The notes below the pieces were generated by a model that did no database searches, was not told where the DNA came from, and saw only the letters and a program-made list of their open reading frames with translations. A program made the position numbers and the translations under genes. Below, piece after piece: positions 12,357 to 24,323 of a stretch of 64,000 bases of DNA. The stretch lies in the NCBI RefSeq assembly GCF_954871325.1, contig NC_088775.1, forward strand, positions 19,073,561-19,137,560, read 5' to 3'. This DNA comes from Gordionus sp. m RMFG-2023. Its lineage: Eukaryota; Nematomorpha; Gordioida; Chordodea; Parachordodidae. Each line of letters opens with the position of its first letter. Positions within the stretch are counted from its first letter, which is position 1.

Positions 12357-12826
12357 AATTAACTTTAAAAAATTGTTTTTTTTTTTACATCCTTAAGCCA
12401 TTTATGGCGTAACTTAAAATATTTCAAATGTAATAAGAATTGTTTCTTTCTTTTTGTTAAAAACAACTTTTATATTTTAAATCAATTTGTTTATAAACTA
12501 ATATTAAATTTTATATTTTATAAATCAGTTTCTTTCTTTTTGTTAAAAACAACTTTTATATTTTAAATCAATTTGTTTATAAACTAATATTAAATGTTAT
12601 ATTTTATAAATCAATTTACTTAATAAACTAATGTTCAAATTTTTATTTTTAACTTTTAAAAAAAGATCAATTTATTATAAATTACATTAAATTAAATTGT
12701 CAATATATATAGGAAACTATTTTGAATATGTGATCATTATATTTTTTTAAATTTAAATATCAATAAATTGACGTAATATACGTCTATAACATTTATTTTC
12801 TGCCTTTGATGTCTGCAACCTTTTCA
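12357..12826 (+). repeat. 5' LTR of the gypsy element
   Basis: About 470 bp, nearly identical to 17299-17770 (roughly 1-1.5 % difference by eye, much of it in homopolymer length). Inside each LTR a block of about 100 bp beginning TTTCTTTCTTTTTGTTAAAA is present twice in tandem. The LTR ends in ...CTTTTCA. The exact 5' edge is uncertain by a few bases; if placed at TGTTTTTT it would start at 12374. Confidence 0.85.
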
Positions 12827-15800
12827 TGGTGGCAGTAAAATTTTCTAAAATATTAAATATAAATTAACTTCTTAAAATTTTTATAAAATCCAATACTATA
12901 AAATAGAAAAATTCAAGGATATTGTAAATTATAAATTATGAAACAGACCTCAAATAATAATGTTAATATTAATATTGAATTTCCAACATACACAGGTAAT
13001 GGCGATGTTTTTCTAAGTCGTTTCGAAGACATATTCAATGATGCTCAGATCTCTGGTATCAAAAAAGCAGGATCCTTCACAAGAAGACTACCAGACGAAG
13101 AATACATCAAACTCAAATCGATATGTTCACCTACCGATTTCATCAATCCACCGATATTGATTGAAAAATTTAGGTTATTACACCCGAGGAAATCTACAAG
13201 TTCGAAATTGTTATTATTCAATGCAGCTGTACAAGGTAAAAAAGAAAGTTACATCAATTGGGTAAGTAGATTATGTATTTTACAAAATGAATGTTCGTTA
13301 AGCGATAGTAGAGTTATTGAAAAAGTAAAAATTTTATCAAATAGCAGAAGTATCGGGCAGAAAATTACGTTGAAAGAGAATATTACGTTAGCAGAAGTCT
13401 TTAGTTTAAGAGATGATTTTGAGGAGACAGAATTAAAAGAAAATATAATAGCTAAAGTTGAAAACATTTCTTTAAATGAAAAGACTGAAGAAGAAACAAG
13501 CGTAAAACATTTGGAAAGACAAAGAGGCATAAAAGTTGAAGAAAACAAACAGGTGGTCAGATACGACGATAGGCATAATCCACGATCGAATAACGATAAC
13601 AGACAACGATGGACAGCAAGAGGCCATGACTTTCAAAGAAATATTTATCAAGGAAATAGTTATAACCCCAGTTACCAAGGAAATAATTACAACCCTAGAT
13701 ATCAGAATTATAACGCGAATTATTACAACGTCAGAGCAAACTATCCAGGATCGTACAATAATTCTTTGAGATTTGATAATAGAGCTAGTTATAATAAAAA
13801 TGACTATAATAATAATAGATTTAATAATGATTATAATTACAGATATAACAGACATTATAACGATTCAAGATGTATTCAAAAATATAACGATAATCATAAT
13901 ATTGGAAATCAAGGAAGAAATCAAGTATGCAATTGTAAATATCATAACAACGACAATAATCAATCACGATATACAAATAAAGTAAACACTGTAAATATAG
14001 AAGAGATAAAAGAAGATGATAATGACAAACTAGAAAGAAAAGAATATAATTTATACAATTTAGACAATTTAGACATAAACAATATGGATACCGATAATAA
14101 TTACACAGCTAACGATGCTTATAAGGTCACGGTATATTTGAACGACGTGCCTATTTTGATGCAGATCGACACCGGGTCAAAGTATAGTATTCTACCGATT
14201 CATATCGCGAAAAAGATTGGAGTAAAAATCTTAAATAAATCAGATATTAAATTAACTGGTTATGATGGAAACACAATAAATGTTTTAGGAACTACCAAAG
14301 TCAAGGCAAAATTCGAAGACAAAAGTCAAATCTTAACTGCTTATGTAGTCCAGAGTGATAAGATTGCACTGTTAGGAAGGACCTGGATAGCAGTCTTTAG
14401 AAATATAATAGATAGATTTGTAAACTTAGTCGAAGAAGATTATGACAATACTATTCAAGAACTGATCAAACAATGCGAGTCAAAACTTAGCAAGAAACCA
14501 ATACTACGCAATTATGTCAAACTACATCTAAAACAAGGTGCTACACCGAAAATCATACCTCCCAGGCGTGTACCTTATTCAAGAATTGACTTGGTTACAA
14601 AAGAACTACAGAAGTGGATAAGCGACAAAAAATCGAACCTGTTGAAGAGGTAAGATGGGCCAGTCCTCTCACTCCTGTTGTCAAGAGCGATGGTTCAATT
14701 CGGCTATGTGTTGACTTCAAGAATACTATTAATCCTGCGTTAGAGGATTTCAAGTACCCAATTTCACGCATCAATGACCTTATGGCAAAGTTATCGAAAG
14801 GCAAGAAATTTACAAAGATCGACTTTAAAAATGCATTTCTTCAAGTTCCAATACACAAAGAATCAAGAGATTTTCTCACTATTTCAACTCATAAAGGCTA
14901 TTTCAGGTTTACAAGACTTCCGTTTGGATTAAAAACTTCGTCAGCAATATTCCAACAAACCATGGATAATATGGAACATGAAAGACGTCGTGTTTTATAT
15001 TGATGACTTATTGATTACTGGGGAGAATGATGAAGCTCACGTGAACAACATAAAAATGGTATTTGACAAAATATCGAAGTATGGGCTTACACCCAACTTC
15101 ACAAAGAGTATATTTTTTAAAAAAAAACTACGGTTTCTAGGTCACGATATAGACGACAATGGAATCCATCCGAACGCAGATAAAATAAAGGCTATTTCTA
15201 ATATGCCGGAACCTAAGACAAAAGAAGAATTGGCAACTTTTTTGGGGATGGCGAGCTATTATCGAAAATTTCTGTGCAATTTCGCTGACATCGCCGATCC
15301 CTTATACAAAATAGTAAATAAAGACAAGTGGTCATAGGATAGTACACATCAAGAAAGCTTTGATTACCTAAAAAAACTCATAAGCACTCCGCCTACGTTA
15401 AATTTTTATAACCCGGATCTACCAGTGGGCATTGCAACTGATGCTTCAAAGAAAGGTTTAGGCGCAGTCTTATTTAATATTGAGGGTGATGGCAAAGAAA
15501 AACCCATCGTTTTCGCGCCAAGAGCACTATTGAAATCAGAGTTAAATTATACCAATATCGAAAGAGAAGCTTTGTCGGTAATTTACGCGGTTAAAAAATT
15601 CCAGGAGTATTTAATAGGCACAAGATTTGTAATAATTACCGACCACAAACTCGTGTATATATTTACGAAGGGACTTAAGGACAATTCTTCCATATCAATG
15701 CGACTCCAAAAATGGAACTTGGCTATGGGAGCGCATGACTTTACGATAGTCCACAGACCCGGGAAACGAAATATTGTACCAGACTGTTTGTCCAGATTGC

Positions 15801-17298
15801 CACTAATGAATACAAAAGAGATGGTACAAAAGTTAGATGACGAAATAATTGATGACAATTTTTGGGACACACCAATAAATTTTAAAAGAATAGTTAAAGA
15901 AACTAATATTGATCAAGAACTAATGGAAGTAATCAACGATATAAGGAATCATGAGCAGATAAAGAACAAAACGTATAAAAATATGGTATTGGAATTGAGT
16001 TTAATCAAAGGTTGCCTTTTTAAAGAGAATAGGATCATAATACCGAAAGGTATGAGAAAAGAGATTTTGCAAGAGTTGCATAATGGGCATCTCGGTGCTG
16101 AAAAAACAAAATCATTAGCGAGAGAGTATCTGTGGTGGCCTGGTTTAAATGCAGAAATAGATCAGGAGGTAAAGAATTGCGATGCTTGCAATAAATACGC
16201 AGACAATCCTCATAATATTCAAAACCCATGGGAAACAGCAACGAAAGTATTCGAGCGCGTACACATAGACTTTGCAGAGTTCAAAGATAATAATTTTATG
16301 GTATGTGTTGACGCCTTCAGCAAATTTCCTATTATTAGGAGAATGAGAAACACAATTACGGAATCAACGATTAAAGAATTGATGAAAATAATAAGTTTAT
16401 TTGGTATACCTAATAGAATAGTCAGTGATAATGGAACTAACTTTACCAGTAAATTATTTAAGAAATTTTGCGAAGATCACGAAATCGAACATTTGCTCAC
16501 CGCACCTCACCACCAACAGTCCAATGGCCAATGTGAGCATATGATTAGATCAATGAAAATGAATATGAAAAGGAATATGGAAAATAATAATAAAATAGAC
16601 GTAGACATAGCTCTAGAAAAGTTTCTTTTTAATTATCGTAATACACCCAACGCAACGACCAACAAAATACCAAGCGAAGTAATGTTCTCCAGAATGATTA
16701 GGACAAAATGGGAGTTGATAAAACCGAGGGATGAAAGAGATCATATACTAAATCGCAAGATATCAATAGATAGGGATATAGAAATAGGAGACAGCATATG
16801 GTATAAAACTTTTAAAGATAATAATTGGGAAAAAGGTACAATAATGCGCAAAAACGGAAATTTGTTGTATGATATAGATACTGGGAACAAAATTATAAAA
16901 AGACACTTGGACCAAATAAAAAAAAGATCAACTTATGTAGAACTTTCTTCTAATGGTGCAACAGTTTTTAAAGCGAATGTTAATAATAATGCATCACCTT
17001 ATACATTGAATTTTAGAAGGGGAGGTGATGAACCAAGAAACCAAAATGTACAAGTAATTGATCAGAATCGCTCAAAGACCAGTTAGAAATAGTGTGTTGC
17101 CTAGAAAATTTAAAAATTTTATAATGAATTAAATTTGATAATAAATTTCTCTTCCTTATATTAAAACAAAATTAGTTTTTTTGTGTGTGGAACTAAATTG
17201 ATAAAACGTACAACAAAAAAGATCAACGAAGAGGTGAACGAGCAAGAATGACAAACGACAAAAATTTAAAAAAAAAAAAAGTGTGAAATGTTAAACAG

Positions 17299-17770
17299 TA
17301 TTAACTTTAAAAAAATGTTTTTTTTTTTTTACATCCTTAAGCCATTTATGGCGTAACTTAAAATATTTCAAATGTAATAAGAATTGTTTCTTTCTTTTTG
17401 TTAAAAAACAACTTTTATATTTTAAATCAATTTGTTTATAAACTAATATTAAATTTTATATTTTATAAATCAGTTTCTTTCTTTTTGTTAAAAACAACTT
17501 TTATATTTTAAATCAATTTGTTTATAAACTAATATTAAATGTTATATTTTATAAATCAATTTACTTAATAAACTAATGTTCAAATTTTTATTTTTAACTT
17601 TTAAAAAAAGATCAATTTATTATAAATTACATTAAATTAAATTGTCAATATATATAGGAAACTATTTTGAATATGTGATCATTATATTTTTTTAATTTAA
17701 ATATTAATAAATTTACGTAATATACGTCTATAACATTTATTTTCTGCCTTTGATTTCTGCAACCTTTTCA
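17299..17770 (+). repeat. 3' LTR of the gypsy element
   Basis: Matches 12357-12826, including the internal tandem duplication. A purine-rich stretch (GAAGAGGTGAACGAGCAAG) lies upstream near 17227 and a long A run near 17268; a polypurine tract is not certain. Confidence 0.85.
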
Positions 17771-18213
17771 GTTTTTAAAAATAATATTGAAATTAATACT
17801 TCAACAAAATCTTCAATTGATGAAGATGATGATTACTTTTGCTTTAAAAGTATCACATCCAATTCTAATAATTCAATAAATGATATTTAAAGGTCCTAAA
17901 TTATATGAAAGATGACAGGCGGAGTATAAATATGTTAAATAGTTATAAATATATAAAAGAAATATTTATTAAATTTAACACAATATTACCCTCCTCAGCC
18001 CCCGTTGAAAGATTTAGCTTTGCTAATATGGTTAATAGACCAAATCGTCAAAGATTGAACGAAAAATTAATAATATTAAAATATGATGCTGATTTATTAT
18101 TATTTACTAATTATATAATTATTAAATGGAATATCGCATTATCTTTTATAATAAATTTGTTGTTTTCTACAATTTATTTTAAATATTTTTTAATAAATTT
18201 ATATTATAGATAA
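17771..18213 (+). pseudogene. hAT transposase, C-terminal dimerisation part
   Basis: After the LTR element the transposase resumes. An acidic segment (SSIDEDDDYFCF) is followed by a frame at 17905-18213 containing YIKEIFIKFNTILPSSAPVE, then RFSFANMVNRPNRQRLNEK and LKYDADLL. The pattern NTxLPSSAPVERLFSxAGxxxxxxRxRLSDxxFExLxLLK is the hAT dimerisation domain. One residue is missing after VER and the frame changes before this block, so it is a relic. Together with 11330-12240 it gives most of one transposase. Confidence 0.8.
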
Positions 18214-18402
18214 GAAAGTAAAGCTTTATACATTTTGATTTTGACTATTTAAAGTTTTTTGAAAAAGTATCTTAAAAAAAATACAAGTATCTTGTATCTT
18301 ATATTTTATTGAAATTTTTCTAAAGTATCTAGTATCTTAAATACAAAATTTTATAAAGTATCTGTATCCGAATACAATTTTCTGAAAATTTGCCCAACCC
18401 TG

Positions 18403-18410
18403 ATCATGCT
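18403..18410. repeat. hAT target-site duplication, right
   Basis: ATCATGCT, identical to 10951-10958. Confidence 0.9.
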
Positions 18411-18681
18411 GAAGAAATACTGAGAACATAAAGGTACATTCTTTTCGAAGACTTGATGAGGTTCTTATACCTCTAGACTGGGATTTTTTTTTAAGTCCAT
18501 ATTTACATATATAATAAACTCTGCTATATTTATATTTAGCAATAAATTCACTGCTATATGCTTCTTTTAATAAATCTGATTTGTGAATAACTATGTTAAA
18601 ATAATTTTCTTCTTCATATATCGATATAGCATTGTTTAACTCATGTATAGAATTAAATTTTGCATTAAGACATAGTGTCAT
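18403..18681 (-). pseudogene. ZSWIM3/FAR1-like N-terminal domain of a MULE-type frame
   Basis: The minus-strand frame starts at the ATG at 18681-18679 and is open to the hAT junction. It reads KFNSIHELNNAISIYEEEN, then VYYICKYGLKKKSQSRGIRT and LRKECTFMFSVFLQHD. This spacing (F-S-E-L...Y...N...V-Y-C-G...K-S-G-R...S...C-F) is the N-terminal DNA-binding-like domain of ZSWIM1/3 proteins and their MULE transposase relatives. It continues at 10958 across one copy of the target site. Only about 120 residues are present and no DDE core follows, so it is a fragment of either a transposon or a host ZSWIM gene. Confidence 0.5.
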
Positions 18682-19265
18682 AATCTAAAAATATGTATTA
18701 AAGATTAAATTTTATTATTATTTTTACCTTTTGGTAAAAATTTTACTTCTTAAATGGACAAAATAGCTTGGATTTAAATTAATCAAGATGGAGTTTTACT
18801 GTCAGAATCTAAAAATATGTATTAAAGATTCAATTTTATTATTATTTTTACCTTTGGTAAAATTTTTACTTCTTAAATGGACAAAATAGCTTGGATTTAA
18901 ATTAATCAAGATGGAGTTTTACTGTCAGAATCTAAAAATATGTATTAATAAATTTTATTATTGTTTTTACCTTTGGTAAAATTTTTACTTCTTAAATAGA
19001 CAAAATAGCTTAGATTTAAATCAAGATAGAGTTTTACTGTCAGAATCTAAATTTTATTATTATTTCTACCTTTGGTAAAATTTTTACTTCTTAAATGGAC
19101 AAAATAGCTTGGATTTAAATTAATCAAGATGGAGTTTTACTGTCAGAATCTAAAAATATGTATTAAAGATTAAATTTTATAATATTTTTACCTTTGGTAA
19201 AATTTTTACTTCTTAAATTGTCAAAATGGCTTGGATTTAAATTAATCAAGATTGAGTTTTATTCT
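18682..19265. repeat. Tandem repeat, about 124-bp unit, five copies
   Basis: Units begin AATCTAAAAATATGTATTAA and end GATGGAGTTTTACTGTCAG at about 18682, 18805, 18929, 19042 and 19146. Copies 3 and 4 are shortened at the AT tract. On the minus strand each unit has an AG...GT bounded core that looks like a repeated exon, but every frame is closed, so I do not call it coding. Confidence 0.9.
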
Positions 19266-19880
19266 GGCGCTAATGGGGCAAATATCCTTTTGAAAGTTTT
19301 GGATCATTCTTATACAAAATTTTTACATGATTTAAATTTTCCACCAACATAATTAAAAAACTGAAAGATGAAAGTTAATTTAGTTCTATTCATAATCAAA
19401 TATACAATTATGATATCAATATTCAAAAGAATTTATTCAACAAAATTTTCTCATATAATATCCTTAATCAAGAAAGCTTTGGACAATTCTTGCATCAATA
19501 TATGAAATTATATCAACAATATGAATCATTGATTTATGATTATTATGTCTATATGTAAAATGTAATCATTAACTCAAGAATTATTTATTCAACAAAATAT
19601 CCAATTATAATATCATTAATCAAGAAAGTTTTGGATCATTCTCATATCTATATATGAAATTAAATAATGATATCTTCTAATTTGAAAATTTGAATACATA
19701 AAATTATATTGATAAATCCCTGCTTTCATGGCAAATGGTGAACAACAGCTTCTAATTTGAAATTTGAATACATAAAATTATATTGATAAATCCCTGCTTT
19801 CATGGTAAATGATGAACAACATATGCTAATTTGAAATATTGAATGTATATAATTCTTAAATCTGCATCCAAAAATGATGG
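19266..19880. repeat. Degenerate tandem repeats upstream of the LINE
   Basis: The phrase GAAAGTTTTGGATCATTCT or AAGAAAGCTTTGGACAATTC occurs near 19295, 19472 and 19625, each followed by CATATAT...; the phrase AATACATAAAATTATATTGA plus TCCCTGCTTTCATGG occurs twice (near 19690 and 19763) with a third worn copy near 19830. No gene. Confidence 0.7.
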
Positions 19881-20432
19881 AATTATGACACCCAATAGTA
19901 GACCCACATATTATGTTGGATAGAAATATCTGTTCTCATTGCAGAAATTCTATTTTAATACTTGGAAATGGTCGTTTAAGGGCCCATAGTGTGAATGGAC
20001 AAAGAAGCCCTCTTTCTGGCTGTCCCTTCTACCTCTCTTCTAGCAATCCCTCACAGTTCCCTCTTAAATCCTTTGACACATTTATCTATTCCATCTACAT
20101 CAAATTGTGATGATATTACAACTTCTATTCCAACTTCGAACATTCTCGAATCTAATCATGACATTCATATCACTAATTCCTTCATTGACCAATTCCTTGG
20201 CCTTCCCAAACCTCGTTTGATCTCCAGAATTCCAAGAGGTGCCAGATAAGTGGTTTCTTCCAGTTATACCCAATGCATTGATAGGCTATTAAAGAACTTC
20301 TCTTCTAAGGATGCATGGTCAACCTTCCTTTTATTTGGTCACAAATCTTTACAAATTCCTGCAGCGAATGGTAATTCTTTCACTAGGATTATTAAACTAG
20401 CATCCTCTAATGCTAATTATGAACCACATAAT
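19881..20432 (+). mobile_element. Non-LTR retrotransposon (LINE), segment 1
   Basis: A worn N-terminal piece of a LINE polyprotein: CSHCRNSI...GRLRAHSVNG followed by a Pro/Ser-rich stretch and then KDAWSTFLLFGHKSLQIPAA. It stops at the short-LTR gypsy element and continues, in register, at 23374. Several frame changes are present. The element probably starts near 19890 and its 5' end is not defined. Confidence 0.65.
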
Positions 20433-20585
20433 TGTAATAAATTAATAAATGATTATTTATGTATATTGTATATTAAAAATAGAATCGAACATTCGAAAAA
20501 CAATAAATAAAATTTGATATCAAAAATAAATTGAAATATAAATCAGTAGTCGTATTGTTTATAATTAGTAGTTGGGATTACTACA
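20433..20585 (+). repeat. 5' LTR (153 bp) of the short gypsy element
   Basis: TGTAATAAATTAATAAATG to GGGATTACTACA, with one visible difference from 23221-23373. Confidence 0.95.
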
Positions 20586-23220
20586 AATGGCGACGATAAA
20601 TGGAGAAAATAATTCCTTAAATGGAGATAATAATTCCTTAAATGGAGAAAATAATTCCTTAAATGGAGATTCAAAAAAAATAGCGGATTTATCTACGATT
20701 AAATTTGATAAATTCGAGTTGGATACTTCTATTCACAGATATTTTTCTCAATGGGAAGCCAGTTTTCGGTTAAAAAACGTAAGCCCATCTGAATGTCAAT
20801 ATAAAGATATATTTTTAACATTTTTTGGCAATAAGAATATTGAGTTGGTGGACCGTTTTTGTTATCCTGATTCGATCGAAACTTTATCTTTTAAGGAAAT
20901 TAAGTCAATATGTTTTAAACTATTTAAACCGACGTCAACAGCTTTTGCTTCTAGATTTGATTTCGTTAGATTACGGAGAACAACTGAAACCATAACTGAA
21001 TTTGCAAATAAAATTAGAACAATTGGAAAGCGTTGTCATTATCTTAATGATATTGACGAGCGTTTACGTGATCAGTTTATGGTTGGCATGGAAATACCGG
21101 GATTGGAAAGAGATCTTAGAGCTCTATATCCCGACGGTCTTGATAGAGATAATAATGTACTGACTTTTCAATTTATTCTTGATCTGGCATTAGCTTCTGA
21201 GCGAGCAGATAAAGAAATGGCAAATAAAAATATGCCAGTTGTTAATAAGATAAATGTTAATAACAAAAGAAATGATAATGATAATAATTATAAACATCCA
21301 ATAAAAACGACGACTACAATTGATAAAGGCTATAATAAAGTCAAGTATAATAATACATTTGATAAAGAGAATAATAACTACAATAATAATATTGATAAAG
21401 ATTATAATAAACTTAAATGTTATAAATGTGGTTTTATTCATAACCGAGAAGTGAGATGTCCAGCTACAAATGCGGCATGTAATAAATGTAAAAAAATTGG
21501 TCATTTTGCAGTTTGCTGTAAATCAAAGAATTTAAACTATATAAGAGTGTCATCAAGTGATTCTATTCATAATATTTGGAAGATTCAACAAAATCGAGAG
21601 AATCGAGCAAAACTAACTGCAGAGATAAATGGGTTAGATGTTGAATTTGATTTTGACACTGGTGCACAAGCGTCATTGATAGGAATTGATATATGGACAA
21701 GTATTGGGCGACCAAAAATTAGGCCAACCAGTCCATTGACTGCATATGGTGATCATCCGTTAGACGTCAAGGGCGAGACCCAAGTCAATGTTAGGATTGG
21801 ATCACAGACAAGGACTCTACCAGTGGTAATAATGAATACAACTGGGGTGCCTCTTTTCGGATTACCATGGATTATAGCATTCAATTTAGAAATGCCTCGT
21901 CAGGTTATGATTAAACAAGTACCCAATTTGGTCAACAATATTGAAAAAGAAAAATGTTGCATAACACTAGATTCTAGAATTCGAGATTTGATTAATAAAC
22001 ACCAAGAAATTTCGGAAGAGAATCAAGATTCTAAACATGTTTTGGATATTCGAAGTATTAATTTAGATGATATGCAATTGTCAGAAAATATTCTACGAAA
22101 AGAGTCGAAGCAAGATTTAATATTAAAAAAAGTAGCAATACATATTCAGCAAAGTTGGCGAAACTTTGATCGTCATAAAGATAAAGAAATAGTTAATTTT
22201 TATAATCGACGGGAAGAGCTTTCTGTCAATCGTGATATTATAGAATGGAATTGGAGATTGGTTATTCCTAATAAATTAAGAAATGCAGTGTTAGGAATGA
22301 TTCACTGGGGACATCCTGGGGAAAATGTAATGAAATCTATTTTTAGATTGTATTGTTGGTGGCCCAGATGTGATGTTGATATAGAAAATTTTATCAAAAT
22401 ATGTTCTGGATGCCAGAAAAATAGACCATGGTTAGAAGTTGATCTAATGCAGAATACCTCTGCTGATGCTATGATAAAACGACTAAATAAATGGTTTGCT
22501 AGGTTTGGAATACCCAAGTACAGTGTGTCAGACAAAGGACCACAATTCTTATCAGGGGAATTCCGTAGGTATTGTGATTTAAATAACATACGTCATATAC
22601 GTTCGGCACCCTATCATCCAAAAACTAATGGATTAGCTGAACGTACAGTACGAACTTTGAAAGGTCGGTATTATGCAACGAGAGATTCAATTAGCGATCC
22701 CAAAGAAGCTATGACACAGGTTTTAACAACCTACCGATTGGGAGAGCATAGTTCCACAGGGAGATCTCCTGCTAAAATTATGTTTGGGAGGCAATTGAAA
22801 ACAAGTCTGGATTGGATCCGACCAAATGCCGAACACGAAATAGTAAGGGCTAATGATAAACAAAGCCTTCATCATGATTTACATTCAAAGGAAAGAGAAT
22901 TTGAAATCTCACAACCTATATGGTTAAATAATGAAAATACCAATGGTTGGAGAGAGGGAGTAATTAAAGAAAGAATAGGACTTTATTCTTATATTGTTGA
23001 ATCTTCCGGGAAAACATTACGGAAGCATGCAGATCAGTTAAGAAATCGTTTAGTTATCCCAAATCATGAAAGTTCTTTGGAAGTTACAGAAATGGTTGTG
23101 CCAGTGAATGAAGCAAATACAAACACAAATACAAATACCACATTACGTTGCTCATCAAGAAACCATAAACGTACAAAGAGGTTTATTGAAGAAATCTAAC
23201 TTTAAATTGTTTGAAGGAAA

Positions 23221-23373
23221 TGTAATAAATTAATAAATGATTATTTATGTATATTGTATATTAAAAATAGAATCGAACATTCGAAAAACAATAAATAAAA
23301 TTTGATATCAAAAATAAATTGAAATATAAATCAGTAGTCGTATTGTATATAATTAGTAGTTGGGATTACTACA
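23221..23373 (+). repeat. 3' LTR (153 bp) of the short gypsy element
   Basis: Matches 20433-20585; followed by ATAAT, the target duplication. Confidence 0.95.
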
Positions 23374-24323
23374 ATAATATCATAACTCATACCAGCAACA
23401 AAAAACAGGACGATTTAAATTTCAAGGGGAAGCTAATCGATAACAAAATAAACAATTTGTATATTAATGGTGCTCTCAGACTATGTAGCTCTTTTGACAC
23501 ACTTGCTCCAGTAGATGCAGTGTCATACCAAAGACTACTAGACAAGCATCCCTAGACACTGGAAGTTATAATGATTAATGAAACTAAAAACCACCCTTCT
23601 CCGATTTTCACTTCGGAAGAAGTATTTAAATCAATGAGATCTTCTCAGAAAGACACGGCTCCTGAATTTGAAGGTATCAAACCTTTATATCTTCAAGATT
23701 TAACTACTCCCATACTCATCAGTCAAACCTCTTTATTGGTAAAATAACTCAATTATGCAACAAGGTCATTAATGGTGAGATCCCAAAGGGCCCTCTTTTT
23801 TGGAGCCAAACTTATCGCCCTGAGAAAAAAGAATCATAATATTAGGCCTATTGCTGTTGGTGCTTTATATAGGAGATTGTGTTCAAAGTTAATAGCTAGC
23901 AGAATTTCTGTACAAGTATCTAATATACTTCTTCCGTTGCAATTTGGGGTTGGTACGAGCTCAGGCTGTGAAGCAGCTGCACATATAACGCACATTTATG
24001 CTCAAAATACCACAGATGCTCAACATCTTGTAGAGATCAATTTTACAAATGCTCACAATAGTATTCATAGACAAGTAATAATCTCACAATTTATAAAACA
24101 TTTCCCACTTTTCACAAACTATATCCTCTCGTCTTATAAGAAACCATCACATTTGGTATTTGGCCATAATATCATAACCTCTTCCGAAGGTATTCAGCGA
24201 GGTGATCCCCTAGGCTCCATATTATTTTGCCTTGGTATCCATGATTTGATTACTAAAATAAACAATGACTGCACGATACCCTTACACTTATGGTATATTG
24301 ATCATGGGGTCATCTCTGGCAAA
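23374..24323 (+). mobile_element. LINE segment 2: reverse transcriptase
   Basis: The core of the non-LTR reverse transcriptase: NIRPIAVGALYRRLCSKLIA, LLPLQFGVGTSSGCEAAAH, VEINFTNAHNSIHRQVIISQ, EGIQRGDPLGSILFCLGIHD and LWYIDHGVISG. These match RT blocks 2-5; the catalytic YxDD is YIDH here and the first catalytic Asp (usually KxDFxNAFN) is replaced in INFTNAHN, so the enzyme is dead. The longest frame is 23772-24542, whose last 70 residues run into the hAT element and are not LINE protein. A worn upstream part (SPIFTSEEVFKSMRS...DTAP) lies at 23590-23700 in another frame. Confidence 0.85.
24316..24323. repeat. hAT target duplication, left (CTGGCAAA)
   Basis: CTGGCAAA, matched 7/8 by CTGGCGAA at 25714-25721. 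One copy restores the LINE frame (GVISGK then AEVIKVINIIK), confirming the insertion site. Confidence 0.85.

Larger units (their letters stand above)
12357..17770 (+). mobile_element. Ty3/gypsy LTR retrotransposon, young
   Basis: A 5.4-kb element inserted in the hAT transposon. Parts in order: 5' LTR; a primer-binding site starting TGGTGGCAGT directly after the LTR (12827); gag from about 12940 with an Asn/Tyr/Arg-rich tail; aspartic protease near 14160 (QIDTGSKYSILP); reverse transcriptase at about 14610-15200 (FTKIDFKNAFLQVP, RLPFGLKTSSA, YIDDLL); RNase H at about 15430-15800 (ATDASKKGLGAVLF); integrase at about 16050-16950 (zinc finger HNGHLG...CDACNKY, core IDFAEF and SDNGTNFTS, PHHQQSNGQCEH); 3' LTR. 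The order RT-RNase H-integrase defines Ty3/gypsy. A candidate 5-bp target duplication GTTTT flanks it. Near-identical LTRs mean a recent insertion, but it is broken, with about three breaks. Confidence 0.95.
10959..18402 (+). mobile_element. hAT transposon hosting a gypsy insertion
   Basis: The left end reads CAGGTTTGGGCA and the right end, read inward on the other strand, CAGGGTTGGGCA, an 11/12 terminal inverted repeat flanked by a perfect 8-bp duplication. Both ends carry many copies of GTATCTTGTATC or variants, a typical array of subterminal transposase sites (10985-11130 and 18255-18375). Transposase pieces are legible before and after the LTR element. Without the inserted LTR element the transposon is about 2 kb. 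The perfect target duplication argues it is not very old, yet the transposase has stops and is dead. Confidence 0.92.
20433..23373 (+). mobile_element. Short-LTR Ty3/gypsy element, non-autonomous, young
   Basis: A 2.94-kb element with 153-bp TG...CA LTRs that differ at one base by eye and a perfect 5-bp target duplication ATAAT (20428-20432 and 23374-23378). The primer-binding site TGGCGACGAT follows the 5' LTR after two bases. Recognised parts: gag from 20578 (capsid-like region, then Asn-rich tail), two zinc knuckles (CYKCGFIHNREVRCP and CNKCKKIGHFAVCC, about 21417-21520), aspartic protease near 21650 (FDFDTGAQASLIG ... LFGLPWI), and integrase (zinc finger HWGHPGENV...CSGCQKN about 22300-22420; SDKGPQFLS and PYHPKTNGLAERTVR about 22520-22650; C-terminal domain to about 23060). 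Reverse transcriptase and RNase H were not recognised, so it is not whole and must depend on another copy. Insertion looks very recent. Confidence 0.95.

Noticed and set aside
13472-13855. Hydrophobic minus-strand ORF inside the gypsy gag region, and similar ones at 13773-13985 and 21190-21504
   Set aside because: They are complements or alternate frames of Asn-rich gag coding sequence, which gives Ile/Val-rich shadows.
18682-19265. Tandemly duplicated exon on the minus strand (AG...GT-bounded core in each unit)
   Set aside because: All three frames of the core contain stops.
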